Source: Alteromonas stellipolaris (GTDB lineage Bacteria > Pseudomonadota > Gammaproteobacteria > Enterobacterales > Alteromonadaceae). From it: a stretch of 64,000 bases of DNA. Positions 42,749-50,803 of this stretch are shown here, piece by piece (position 1 is the stretch's first letter; the number at the start of each line of letters is the position of its first letter). The stretch covers positions 3,472,001 to 3,536,000 of the forward strand of contig NZ_CP013926.1 of NCBI RefSeq assembly GCF_001562115.1, in the 5' to 3' direction. Under the pieces are notes generated by a model. The model had not been told where the DNA came from, ran no database searches, and worked only from the letters and a program-made list of their open reading frames with translations. The position numbers were made by a program, and so were the translations under genes.

Positions 42749-45424
42749 CTACGCGTAAAGTGGGTTTAGTTTTTCAACGTTAATATCAAAACGTTTAATC
42801 GCTTCGGCAACATCTTTCTTATCGAACTCACCGCGTTGCGCCAATTCGTACAATGAAGCTACTACAATGTATGCAGCGTTAACTTCAAAGTGAGTACGCA
42901 AGTTTTCACGGCTATCACTTCTACCAAAGCCATCAGTACCTAGGCAGCGGTAATCAGTATCGATAAATGCACGAACCTGATCAGAGTAGTTCTTCACGTA
43001 GTCGGTCGCCGAAATAGCAGGACCTGCATCTTTCGTGATTACCTGACCAATGTAAGCTGTTTTCTGATCGGCTTCTGGGTTCAACATGTTCCAGCGCGCC
43101 ACTTCTTGACCTTCGCGAGCCAATTCGTTGAACGAGGTAACCGAGTAAACGTCTGAAGAAACATTGTAATCGTCACAAAGAATCTGTGCCGCTTTACGTA
43201 CTTCATTCAAGATAGTACCCGAGCCCATTAACTGTACATTGGTCTTGGTCTTCTTGTTTTCAACGCGTTCAAGCTTATAAATACCTTTAATGATTTGATC
43301 TGCTACGTCATCACCTTCAGGCATAGCTGGGTGTTGGTAGTTCTCGTTCATCAATGTTAGGTAATAGAAAACGTTTTCGTTGTTGCCATACATGCGGCGT
43401 AAACCGTCTTGTACGATAACAGCCACTTCGTATCCGTAAGTTGGATCGTAAGTTACACAGTTCGGGATAAGGTTCGCTTGAACATGTGAATGACCATCTT
43501 GGTGCTGTAGACCTTCACCGTTCAATGTTGTTCTACCTGCAGTAGCACCTAACAAGAAGCCTCTTGCTTGGCTATCGCCAGCTGCCCACGCTAAGTCGCC
43601 AACACGTTGGAAACCAAACATTGAGTAGTAAATGTAGAACGGAATAGTCGTGGCGTTACAGGTTGAGTAAGATGTACCTGCTGCTACCCACGATGCCATT
43701 GCACCTAATTCGTTAATACCTTCCTGCAATACTTGGCCTTTTTTATCTTCACGATAGTAAGCCACTTGGTCTGCATCTTGTGGAACGTACTTTTGGCCTT
43801 CGTTAGCATAAATGCCCACTTGGCGGAAAAGTCCTTCCATACCGAATGTACGTGCTTCATCAGGAATAATTGGCACAATACGCTTACCAATTTTCTTGTC
43901 TTTCAACAACGCATTAAGTACGCGAACAAAGGTCATAGTAGACGATACTGAACGATCGCCTGAGCCTTTTAAGATTGCATCGAAAGCTTTTAATTCAGGT
44001 ACTTCAAGTTGTTCTTCAGCTTGTTCTCTACGAGAAGGTAAGTAACCGCCTAAAGACTCACGACGCTCGCGCAAGTACTTCATTTCTTCACTGTCTTCAG
44101 GGAACTTGAAGTAAGGTAGCTCTTCAATCTTCTCATCAGCGATTGGAATGTTGAAACGATCACGGAACACTTTAAGTGAATCAACGTCCATTTTCTTCAC
44201 GTTATGCGCAATGTTCAAGGCTTCACCAGAAGCACCTAAACCAAAGCCTTTAACTGTTTTAGCAAGAATAACCGTTGGACGACCTTTGGTCTCTTTCGCT
44301 TTTTGATAAGCAGCAAAGACTTTAACTGGATCGTGTCCACCACGGTTCAAGCGCCAGATGTCATCATCAGACATGTTCGCTACAAGTGCAGCCGTTTCTG
44401 GGTACTTGTTGAAGAAGTTTTCGCGAGTGTATTTACCACCCTTCGCCTTACAGTTCTGGTACTCACCGTCTACGGTTTCGCCCATTAACTGAATAAGTTT
44501 GCCTGATTTATCACGGGCAAGAAGCTCATCCCAGTAACTGCCCCAAATAACTTTAACCACTTCCCAGCCTGCGCCGCGGAATGTGCCTTCAAGTTCTTGG
44601 ATAATTTTGCCGTTACCACGTACCGGGCCGTCTAGGCGCTGTAGGTTACAGTTGATAACGAAAGTTAAGTTATCTAGGCCTTCGCGTGAGGCAAGACCAA
44701 TAGCACCTAATGATTCTGGCTCATCACACTCGCCGTCACCCATGTAGCAGTATACGCGCTGTTCAGAACAGTCTTTGATACCACGATTAGTAAGGTACTT
44801 AAGGAAACGAGCAGTATAGATGGCTTGAAGTGGACCTAAGCCCATCGATACTGTTGGGAACTGCCAGTAATCTTTCATCAAGTGAGGGTGTGGGTATGAA
44901 GATAAGCCTTCACCAGCACATTCTTGACGGAAGTTGTTTAGCTGTTCTTCAGAAAGGTTACCCTCAATGAAAGAACGGGCATAAATACCTGGAGAGATAT
45001 GGCCTTGAGCAAAAATAAAGTCGCCGCCAGCATTTTCTGTAGGCGCTTTAAAGAAGTGGTTAAAACCAACATCGTATAGCATGGCAGATGACGCAAAACT
45101 ACCAATGTGACCACCAAGCTCTAAGTCTTTCTTAGAAGCACGTAATACAATCATCAATGCATTCCAACGAATGGCTGCACGAATACGTGCTTCAATCGTT
45201 AGGTCGCCAGGCATTTTTGGCTCTTGCGCTGAAGGAATTGTATTGATGTACGCTGTGGTGGCGTCGTACGGTAAGTGCGCTCCGCTACGACGAGCCTTAT
45301 CAATCAGTTTCTCGAGTAGATAATGGGCGCGTTCTACACCTTCCTCTTCCAAAACAGATTCAAGAGCGTCAATCCACTCTTTAGTTTCTTGAGGATCCAC
45401 ATCTTGGTGCATCATATCAGTCAT
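42749..45424 (-). CDS. aceE: Pyruvate dehydrogenase E1 component
   Basis: An 891-residue homodimeric-type E1 that decarboxylates pyruvate with thiamine diphosphate and acetylates the lipoyl groups of AceF. The ThDP/Mg motif is in YMGDGECDEPESLGAIG with the closing NCN (INCNLQRLDGPVRGNGKI, partly quoted). Other family landmarks are FAQGHISPGIYARSF near residue 140, the LLGATAGRTTLNGEGLQHQDGHS region, and 'DTDYRCLGTDGFGRSDSRE' near the C terminus. AGGA lies 7 nt upstream of the ATG. First structural gene of the operon, 202 nt downstream of pdhR on the same strand. Confidence 0.97.
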   Translation of the reverse strand: MTDMMHQDVDPQETKEWIDALESVLEEEGVERAHYLLEKLIDKARRSGAHLPYDATTAYINTIPSAQEPKMPGDLTIEARIRAAIRWNALMIVLRASKKDLELGGHIGSFASSAMLYDVGFNHFFKAPTENAGGDFIFAQGHISPGIYARSFIEGNLSEEQLNNFRQECAGEGLSSYPHPHLMKDYWQFPTVSMGLGPLQAIYTARFLKYLTNRGIKDCSEQRVYCYMGDGECDEPESLGAIGLASREGLDNLTFVINCNLQRLDGPVRGNGKIIQELEGTFRGAGWEVVKVIWGSYWDELLARDKSGKLIQLMGETVDGEYQNCKAKGGKYTRENFFNKYPETAALVANMSDDDIWRLNRGGHDPVKVFAAYQKAKETKGRPTVILAKTVKGFGLGASGEALNIAHNVKKMDVDSLKVFRDRFNIPIADEKIEELPYFKFPEDSEEMKYLRERRESLGGYLPSRREQAEEQLEVPELKAFDAILKGSGDRSVSSTMTFVRVLNALLKDKKIGKRIVPIIPDEARTFGMEGLFRQVGIYANEGQKYVPQDADQVAYYREDKKGQVLQEGINELGAMASWVAAGTSYSTCNATTIPFYIYYSMFGFQRVGDLAWAAGDSQARGFLLGATAGRTTLNGEGLQHQDGHSHVQANLIPNCVTYDPTYGYEVAVIVQDGLRRMYGNNENVFYYLTLMNENYQHPAMPEGDDVADQIIKGIYKLERVENKKTKTNVQLMGSGTILNEVRKAAQILCDDYNVSSDVYSVTSFNELAREGQEVARWNMLNPEADQKTAYIGQVITKDAGPAISATDYVKNYSDQVRAFIDTDYRCLGTDGFGRSDSRENLRTHFEVNAAYIVVASLYELAQRGEFDKKDVAEAIKRFDINVEKLNPLYA

Positions 45425-45455
45425 GGTGCCATCCTATTTTTGCTTTATATATAGA

Positions 45456-45491
45456 GAATTCTTCCTTCGACCTAATTATCGAAAGAAGAAT
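45456..45491 (-). other. Hairpin in the aceE leader
   Basis: ATTCTTCCTTCGA and TCGAAAGAAGAAT form a 13-bp stem with one mismatch around an 8-nt loop. It lies 32-67 nt upstream of the aceE start codon. It could be an attenuator, a processing site or a protein-binding palindrome. Confidence 0.45.
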
Positions 45492-45626
45492 GACCAAATT
45501 ACGTTGTACTCGCTGTGACCCTTAATGGCTCACCTGTGCTTTTTGCCTATTGCAGTAGCTAAAATTCTCTTTAAGCCTCTGCTTATATAATCACGCCTCA
45601 TAAAACTGGGTAAACAAGAAGGCGTG

Positions 45627-46373
45627 TTAAATTTCCAATCGTCGTAACGCGCGTTGTACACGAGTGTCACGCTGATTAATGGTTAATAATGTCTTTTCAA
45701 TGAACGCAAGGTGCGTATTACACGCTTGACGTGCCGCTTCTGGATCCCGTGCGGCGATAGCCTCAACTATTTCTCGTCTTTGACGAGCAATATCGGCCAC
45801 TGCATCGGGGTGAGTCGCTAACATATCAAAGTTACGTTCAATGTTTTCCACCAGCATACTCTGCATGGTGCTCATTACATGTAAAAGCACCATATTATGA
45901 GATGCTCTTGCCATAATGATGTAGAACTTACCTAGCGCTTCAGCTTGTTCCCGCTTACTTTCTTCGGGTGCTGGCGTGGGTAGTTCATTAAGCGCATTTT
46001 TTAGTGCTTCATAATCTTCAGGTTGCCCACGAAGCGCTGCGTAATACGCCGCCATACCTTCTAAGGCATGACGAAACTCAAGTAAATCAAACTGAGTTTC
46101 AGGCCGTTTACTCACCAGCGCCATCAACGGATCTTTCATGGCTGAGTTAAGGTTGCGATTCACAAACGTGCCGCCCCCTTGCTTGCGCTCAACCAATCCA
46201 CGCGCCTGGAGATTACCAATGGCTTCTCGTAACGAAGGACGCGATACCTCAAATTGAATCGCAAGTTCACGCTCTGGTGGCAATTTCTGACCTGCCAATA
46301 AGCTCCCATCCAAAATCATGGATTCAAGCTGCTCGGTGATAACATCGGCAAGTTTTTTTCGCTGCTGACGCAT
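45627..46373 (-). CDS. pdhR: GntR/FadR-subfamily pyruvate-responsive repressor PdhR
   Basis: A 248-residue repressor. The N-terminal GntR winged helix spans residues 1-75 (KLPPERELAIQFEVSRPSLREAIGNLQARGL, partly quoted; GGGTFV ends the wing). The C-terminal all-helical FCD effector domain spans about 90-225 and carries the FadR-group pattern 'LLEFRHALEGMAAYYAAL' and 'ASHNMVLLHVM' with metal-binding His residues. In E. coli PdhR represses its own operon in the absence of pyruvate. Its place in front of aceE and a near-consensus box upstream support the same role. Confidence 0.95.
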   Translation of the reverse strand: MRQQRKKLADVITEQLESMILDGSLLAGQKLPPERELAIQFEVSRPSLREAIGNLQARGLVERKQGGGTFVNRNLNSAMKDPLMALVSKRPETQFDLLEFRHALEGMAAYYAALRGQPEDYEALKNALNELPTPAPEESKREQAEALGKFYIIMARASHNMVLLHVMSTMQSMLVENIERNFDMLATHPDAVADIARQRREIVEAIAARDPEAARQACNTHLAFIEKTLLTINQRDTRVQRALRRLEI

Positions 46374-46692
46374 GCGTGACTATATTCCTTCGTTTACTTG
46401 AGTATGCGACTATTTTGTAAACAAGTAAGGTTTACAGTCACAATTGGTAATACCATTTTACCTATACAGTTTAAGATAGATTGAAACCGAGGTAAATACT
46501 CTCAAGCATAGCAAACTTGTAAGGAGTTGCTTGTTGTTAAGCTTTATTGTTGAATTTGTTGCAAAAATTTAGCAAACCCACACTGGTCTGATGAGGTGAG
46601 GTAGCCAGCATATAAGACGTGAAATGCCTGATCTATAAATGAAAAATTTATAGACCAGGATAGAATGGTAATACGTTTGTTAATGGGAATAG
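46374..46692. other. Promoter region of pdhR and 3' end region of ampE
   Basis: 319 nt with no gene. It contains the PdhR box (46442-46458) near pdhR and, closer to ampE, the hairpin TCTATAAAT-GAAAA-ATTTATAGA (46632-46654, 9-bp stem), a possible weak terminator of the ampD-ampE unit. Confidence 0.6.
46442..46458. promoter_or_regulatory. PdhR operator
   Basis: AATTGGTAATACCATTT matches the PdhR consensus AATTGGT-N3-ACCAATT at 13 of 14 fixed positions. It lies 69-85 nt upstream of the pdhR start, the site expected for pyruvate-responsive autoregulation. Confidence 0.8.
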
Positions 46693-47562
46693 TTAGGCAA
46701 GGGTGCCAATAACGGTAAGCGCAGAGGTAATTACAAGCAGAAAAATAACATTACGTTTTGCTAACTTGACTAACACTTTAGGCTCTACAGCCGCGTTTTC
46801 TGATTGAGCTTCATACTCTTCGGGCGTTAACATCTCGGCTTTCGACGATACTTGTGTAAGCAAGTCATAGGCAGAGACATTCAATGAAAAGGCGTGTTTC
46901 AGCCATTCAGGCAATGCACGAGAAAAATGCCCCATCATGAGCATACCGAAAGCAGTAATCCGTACCGGAATGAAATCAAGTGCGTACATTAGTTTTCCCG
47001 CCGACATAGACAACGGATGTTGAGATGCACAGAAGCGCTCGGTAGCACTTCTACTAAAACAGTAAAATACGGCGCCCGGTGCACCAAATGCAATAAACCA
47101 TAGCATGACTGCTGCATAATGCTGATAATTCAACCAAGTAAGATGTTGCCCGAAACTCTTCCCTTCAGCCAACGCTGTACCATCACTAGCCCGTTCACTT
47201 CCACAATGTCCTAATTCGTCTGTGTACATACTGCAAGCTTGCAAATCGCCACGGTCTGCAGCATTTAAAAAGCATTTATAAGTGGCCCGCAATACGGGGC
47301 AGCCTATACATAGAAACAGAATCACACTTTGTTCTATAAAGGTAAGAAAAGCGCCGAACAGCCAGTGTTCAATTAGCCCTATTATTAATGCTGGCAGTAA
47401 CATGTATAAATAGAAGGCTACGGATGACGTGCCTTCTTCTAGCCATTTTCGCTCGTAAAGCCAGTTTTGATAGGCAACTGCATAACGCTCGATGTGCCAT
47501 ACCGGTGTCTTAGTGATAAGCCTTTCAAGACTTAAAACCAACAGTAAACTCATTAGTATCAT
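46693..47562 (-). CDS. ampE: AmpE-family inner-membrane protein
   Basis: A 289-residue protein with at least four hydrophobic helices (about residues 1-10, 48-88, 152-167 and 270-287). It starts with a short hydrophobic stretch followed by 'LERLITKTPVWHIERY', typical of AmpE. The C-terminal part has a long charged segment before the last helix. AmpE is an inner-membrane protein whose proposed role is in sensing for the AmpD-AmpR beta-lactamase circuit, but its activity is not established. It lies 59 nt downstream of ampD on the same strand, the conserved pair order, next to the pdhR locus as in E. coli. Confidence 0.87.
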   Translation of the reverse strand: MILMSLLLVLSLERLITKTPVWHIERYAVAYQNWLYERKWLEEGTSSVAFYLYMLLPALIIGLIEHWLFGAFLTFIEQSVILFLCIGCPVLRATYKCFLNAADRGDLQACSMYTDELGHCGSERASDGTALAEGKSFGQHLTWLNYQHYAAVMLWFIAFGAPGAVFYCFSRSATERFCASQHPLSMSAGKLMYALDFIPVRITAFGMLMMGHFSRALPEWLKHAFSLNVSAYDLLTQVSSKAEMLTPEEYEAQSENAAVEPKVLVKLAKRNVIFLLVITSALTVIGTLA

Positions 47563-47621
47563 GTTTATTCCCTACCGTAGAAATGCTGAATTATGGGGTA
47601 ATGGACAGGCGGTTAAACGCC

Positions 47622-48194
47622 CTATTTACCTTTTCTGTTTATGATGTTTCTTAAGGTGTTGGTTAAATCGAGTGACTGTCTGTAGCGTGGCCAATCGAAC
47701 GCAACACCCGGATCGGTTTTTCGCCCTGGCGCAATATCATTATGGCCTACTATACGCCCTAACGAAATTTGCGGGTATTGTTGCAATATAAACTTACTCA
47801 ACTTCGAAAGTTGTTCATATTGGGCATCTGTGTAAGGTAGCGTATCGGTGCCTTCTAATTCGATACCAATGGTAAAGTCGTTACAACGAGAGCGCCCCTG
47901 AAATGTCGAGAACCCTGCATGCCACGCCCGCTTATTAAAGGGCACGAACTGCTCTACTTCGCCAGTACGGTAAATAACACAATGAGCAGACACTCTAATA
48001 CCTGCTATTTCTTTATAAAACGGGTGTTCATTTGGGTTTAATGTACCCGTAAACAATTCGCGAATACCTGATGTACCGAACTGTGAGGGTGGCAACGAAA
48101 TATTGTGGATAACCAACACACTCACGTCGGTTTCGTCGGCCCGTTCATCATAATGGGGGCAATCAATTTGCGTCGCGGGCTCGTATAACACCAT
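47622..48194 (-). CDS. ampD: 1,6-anhydro-N-acetylmuramyl-L-alanine amidase AmpD
   Basis: A 190-residue cytosolic zinc amidase of the amidase_2 family. It cleaves the bond between anhydroMurNAc and the stem peptide in cell-wall recycling. Visible are VLVIHNISLPP (first zinc His), 'FYKEIAGIRVSAHCVIYRTGEV', RAWHAGFSTFQGRSRCNDFTIGIELEGTD (partly quoted, with the catalytic Glu in IELEG) and VGHNDIAPGRKTDPG, which supplies the second His, Lys and Asp. It shapes muropeptide signals to AmpR in other bacteria. The nadC-ampD-ampE-pdhR arrangement is conserved with E. coli. Confidence 0.96.
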   Translation of the reverse strand: MVLYEPATQIDCPHYDERADETDVSVLVIHNISLPPSQFGTSGIRELFTGTLNPNEHPFYKEIAGIRVSAHCVIYRTGEVEQFVPFNKRAWHAGFSTFQGRSRCNDFTIGIELEGTDTLPYTDAQYEQLSKLSKFILQQYPQISLGRIVGHNDIAPGRKTDPGVAFDWPRYRQSLDLTNTLRNIINRKGK

Positions 48195-48519
48195 ATAATT
48201 TGAAAATTCGTTGCGTTGTTTTCATTAATAACAGTGTGACACCAGCCGCCCACTGGCACAAGCTAAACACATTGCGTATGGGTGGTAAAGCACGCCGTGA
48301 ATCCATCCATGGAGGCTCGTCTGCAGCATCCATGCTGCAGACGGCTTTACCCCCAAACTCACCTTACACTTATATAGTGTTACTAGTATTTTTTGAAAAC
48401 AGAAAAGAATGCTGCCTTCTGCTGGCAAGGTATAAATGGTTACGAACTCTATTAGTTTGGTCGATACATTTATATGTACGTAGAAAGGCGGTATAAAGGG
48501 AACGATAAAAAGAAGTGAG
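48195..48519. other. Region between ampD and the aspartic protease gene
   Basis: 325 nt without a gene. It contains CATCCATG repeat copy B (48279-48355). After it comes a small hairpin ACACT-TATAT-AGTGT, soon followed by ATTTTTT on the plus strand, then the AT-rich promoter region of the downstream gene. Confidence 0.6.
48279..48355. repeat. Dispersed CATCCATG double-hairpin repeat, copy B
   Basis: Outer arms TGGGTGGTAAAGC (48279-48291) and the complementary GCTTTACCCCCA (48344-48355) pair imperfectly. Inside are TCCAT-CC-ATGGA (48302-48313) and a perfect 11-bp hairpin, GTCTGCAGCAT-CC-ATGCTGCAGAC (48319-48342). Alignment with copy A gives CACGC[T/C]GTGAA[C/T]CCATCCATGG, then GCTC, then a hairpin with different but still complementary arms. 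Confidence 0.8.
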
Positions 48520-49050
48520 ATGTTTTATATGAGTGAAGATGATTCTGTGGGCGTGAGTTCTGCCGGTAAGTATATGGTGGTGCTGGCGTGGATTTGTGGG
48601 TTTGCCCTGCTGGTCTATGTTTTTTCTGGCTTGCTCGACAAGCAAGTTAACCCAAATAGCGAACCTCAGTCACAACGTATTGGCTCGCAAACTGAAGTAC
48701 GTTTAAAGCAGAATCGTGCGGGGCACTATGTTACTTCTGGCTATATAAATGGTGAAGAAGTGGTGTTTTTGGTGGATACTGGCGCTACCGATGTGTCTAT
48801 TCCTGCCCATTTAGCCCAGAGGCTTCAACTACAAGCGGGTCGCAAAGGTTTAGCCAATACCGCTAATGGTACGGTTACTGTGGCTGAGTCTTCTATTGAT
48901 ACCCTTCGTATTGGCGACATTGTCTTAAATAACGTTAGAGCAAATCTAAACCCTGGTATGCAAAGTGAGCATATCTTGCTTGGAATGAGTGTTTTACGGC
49001 AATTAGAGTTTACTCAGCGCGGAGATTGGTTAATATTGCGTACCCTTTAA
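48520..49050 (+). CDS. Membrane-anchored retropepsin-like aspartic protease (TIGR02281 type)
   Basis: A 176-residue protein with one N-terminal transmembrane helix (about residues 18-40, VVLAWICGFALLVYVF) and a periplasmic single-domain aspartic protease. The catalytic triplet is DTGAT near residue 87 (FLVDTGATDVSIP), followed by the flap-like region and the ILLGMSVLRQLEF strand typical of clan AA. It would act as a dimer, since each chain has one catalytic Asp. Biological substrate unknown. The start at 48520 and the ATG three codons later are both possible. It sits 18 nt upstream of nadC. Confidence 0.82.
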   Translation: MFYMSEDDSVGVSSAGKYMVVLAWICGFALLVYVFSGLLDKQVNPNSEPQSQRIGSQTEVRLKQNRAGHYVTSGYINGEEVVFLVDTGATDVSIPAHLAQRLQLQAGRKGLANTANGTVTVAESSIDTLRIGDIVLNNVRANLNPGMQSEHILLGMSVLRQLEFTQRGDWLILRTL

Positions 49051-49068
49051 TTCTAAACAGCGATCATC

Positions 49069-49923
49069 ATGATTTCACCCGACATTAACGCCATTCGCGA
49101 ACAAGTTTCTCTCGCACTAATTGAAGATTTAGGTGGCGAGCTTAACGCGCATAACGACATTACTGCGAACTTAATAGATGAAAGCGAAAGCGCGACTGCC
49201 ACTATTATTACCCGTGAGCATTGTGTTATTTGCGGCGTAGCCTGGGTTGAGCAAGCGTTTGCGTTAATTGATGAGAGCCTAGAATTAGTATGGCAAGTGA
49301 AAGACGGCGACACCGTAGAGGCCGATACTACTCTGCTTACCTTAACAGGCTCGGCTCGCGCCATTCTTACCGCTGAGCGTGTAGCACTTAACTTTCTGCA
49401 AACCCTTTCTGCTACGGCGACAGTGACGGCAAGCTACGCGAAGTTGTTGGCCGGAAGTAATACCAAAATTCTTGATACGCGCAAAACCCTCCCTGGTCTT
49501 CGCATGGCACAAAAGTATGCGGTACATTGTGGCGGCGGGCAAAATCATCGTATTGGTTTGTTTGATGCGTTCTTAATTAAAGAAAACCACATTTTTTCCT
49601 GCGGCTCTATAGAGAAAGCAATAAGCCGCGCCAAAGAAATGAAACCTGGTAAGCCTGTTGAAGTAGAAGTAGAAAGCTTAGAAGAATTGCAACAAGCACT
49701 TGTTGCAGGGGCTGACATCGTTATGTTGGATAACTTTACCAACGAACAGATCCAAAAGGCAGTAGCGCTAACCCAAGGGCAATGTAAACTGGAAGTGTCA
49801 GGTAACATTACCGATGAACGGTTATCGTCGCTAGCAACACTGGGTGTAGACTATATTTCATCTGGTGCACTAACCAAGAATGTGAAGGCAATTGATTTAT
49901 CGCTAAGAGTGAATTTAGCGTAA
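49069..49923 (+). CDS. nadC: Quinolinate phosphoribosyltransferase (decarboxylating)
   Basis: A 284-residue enzyme that makes nicotinate mononucleotide from quinolinate and PRPP in NAD biosynthesis. Landmarks are the N-terminal EDLGGELNAHNDITA (family: EDlg.GDiT), 'ERVALNFLQTLSATAT', DTRKTLPGLRMAQKYAV (active-site Arg/Lys), GGGQNHRIGLFDAFLIKENH and EVEVESLEELQQAL, then LDNFTNEQ and 'LEVSGNIT'. Length matches the family. Its place between the ampD region and the pil genes mirrors the E. coli ampD-nadC-ppdD order. A clear terminator follows at 50095. Confidence 0.97.
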   Translation: MISPDINAIREQVSLALIEDLGGELNAHNDITANLIDESESATATIITREHCVICGVAWVEQAFALIDESLELVWQVKDGDTVEADTTLLTLTGSARAILTAERVALNFLQTLSATATVTASYAKLLAGSNTKILDTRKTLPGLRMAQKYAVHCGGGQNHRIGLFDAFLIKENHIFSCGSIEKAISRAKEMKPGKPVEVEVESLEELQQALVAGADIVMLDNFTNEQIQKAVALTQGQCKLEVSGNITDERLSSLATLGVDYISSGALTKNVKAIDLSLRVNLA

Positions 49924-50288
49924 AACAGATTTGTCGATTAGCTTGCGTTAAGTTCACATGTAACAGTTCAAATGACGTGCTTGGGTATAAAATTACTTTA
50001 CTACTTTATAGGCACGTTTCACCGGTTTCGTTCTAGGTAGTATAGTTATCTATACGTACGAAAGTTGCAAATTCATACCAAAGTTCAACAACATAGGGCT
50101 GAAAAGCCCTTTTTGAATGTGTCATACTGAAAAAGTCAGACATAGGTATTTTTCTGCATACTTGTCTCTGACCAATAAATTTATATACTTAGATTCAAGT
50201 ACCAGGGGCGTTTAAGGACGACTCGGGTATAAACGTCAATTTGAATTACATTTAAACTTAACGTGCTATACACGTCCCGGAGAAAACC
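49924..50288. other. Region between nadC and pilA
   Basis: 365 nt with no gene. It holds a perfect GTATAG-TTAT-CTATAC hairpin (50040-50055), the nadC terminator (50095-50115), and a pilA leader with an ACGTG-CTATA-CACGT palindrome (50261-50275) just before the ribosome-binding site. I found no convincing sigma-54 promoter, although sigma-54 drives pilA in some relatives. Confidence 0.55.
50095..50115 (+). terminator. Terminator after nadC
   Basis: AGGGCT (50095-50100), GAAA tetraloop, AGCCCT (50105-50110), then TTTT. A compact classic Rho-independent terminator, 170 nt beyond the nadC stop. Confidence 0.85.
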
Positions 50289-50738
50289 ATGATGAACATG
50301 AATAATAAAAACCAAAAGGGTTTCACCCTAATCGAATTAATGATCGTTGTTGCCATTATCGGTATTTTGGCGGCAATCGCTTTACCTGCTTATCAAAATT
50401 ATGTGAAAAAAGCTAGGTTCTCAGAGCTTCTTAATGCATCTGCTGCAGCTAAAACCGCTGTTGAGGTTTGTTACCAATCAAATGCTGCTTTAACAAATTG
50501 TAATTCTGGAACAAACGGGATCCCTGCCGCTATAACTGCTTCGGGTGATATAGTCGGAGTTTCAACAGCAGCAGGCGTTATATCGGTAGCTACGCATGCT
50601 GATCACTCTAGCTTGTCTAGCACAACTGCTACATTTACTCCTACTGTAACAAGTAATCGTTTAACTTGGACAATCACATGTAGTGACGATTCACTTTCGA
50701 ACAGCTGTACAACTGCAACAGCAACTCCTACCTCTTAA
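50289..50738 (+). CDS. pilA: Type IV major pilin
   Basis: A 149-residue prepilin. The short basic leader [11 protein letters not shown] ends at Gly11, and the prepilin peptidase PilD should cut before Phe12 ([27 protein letters not shown] region). Glu16, residue 5 of the mature protein, is present and is needed for assembly. The globular part is Ser/Thr/Ala-rich with two cysteine pairs, Cys61/Cys71 and Cys131/Cys140; the latter likely forms the C-terminal disulphide loop. GGAG lies 6 nt before the ATG. Followed by a strong terminator, then pilC and pilD. Confidence 0.93.
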   Translation: MMNMNNKNQKGFTLIELMIVVAIIGILAAIALPAYQNYVKKARFSELLNASAAAKTAVEVCYQSNAALTNCNSGTNGIPAAITASGDIVGVSTAAGVISVATHADHSSLSSTTATFTPTVTSNRLTWTITCSDDSLSNSCTTATATPTS

Positions 50739-50755
50739 CTATATTTGATTTGAAC

Positions 50756-50780
50756 AGCCCAGTGAATACTGGGCTTTTTT
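50756..50780 (+). terminator. Terminator between pilA and pilC
   Basis: AGCCCAGT (50756-50763), GAAT, ACTGGGCT (50768-50775), then a T run. A perfect 8-bp stem, as expected behind a highly expressed pilin gene. Confidence 0.9.
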
Positions 50781-50803
50781 GTCTAGCTAAATGGAAACTC
50801 AAA

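Noticed and set aside
50116..50288. Sigma-54 promoter for pilA
   Set aside because: No GG/GC pair with the required spacing was found. The TGCTATACA sequence at 50264-50272 looks like an extended -10 but would start transcription inside the ribosome-binding site.
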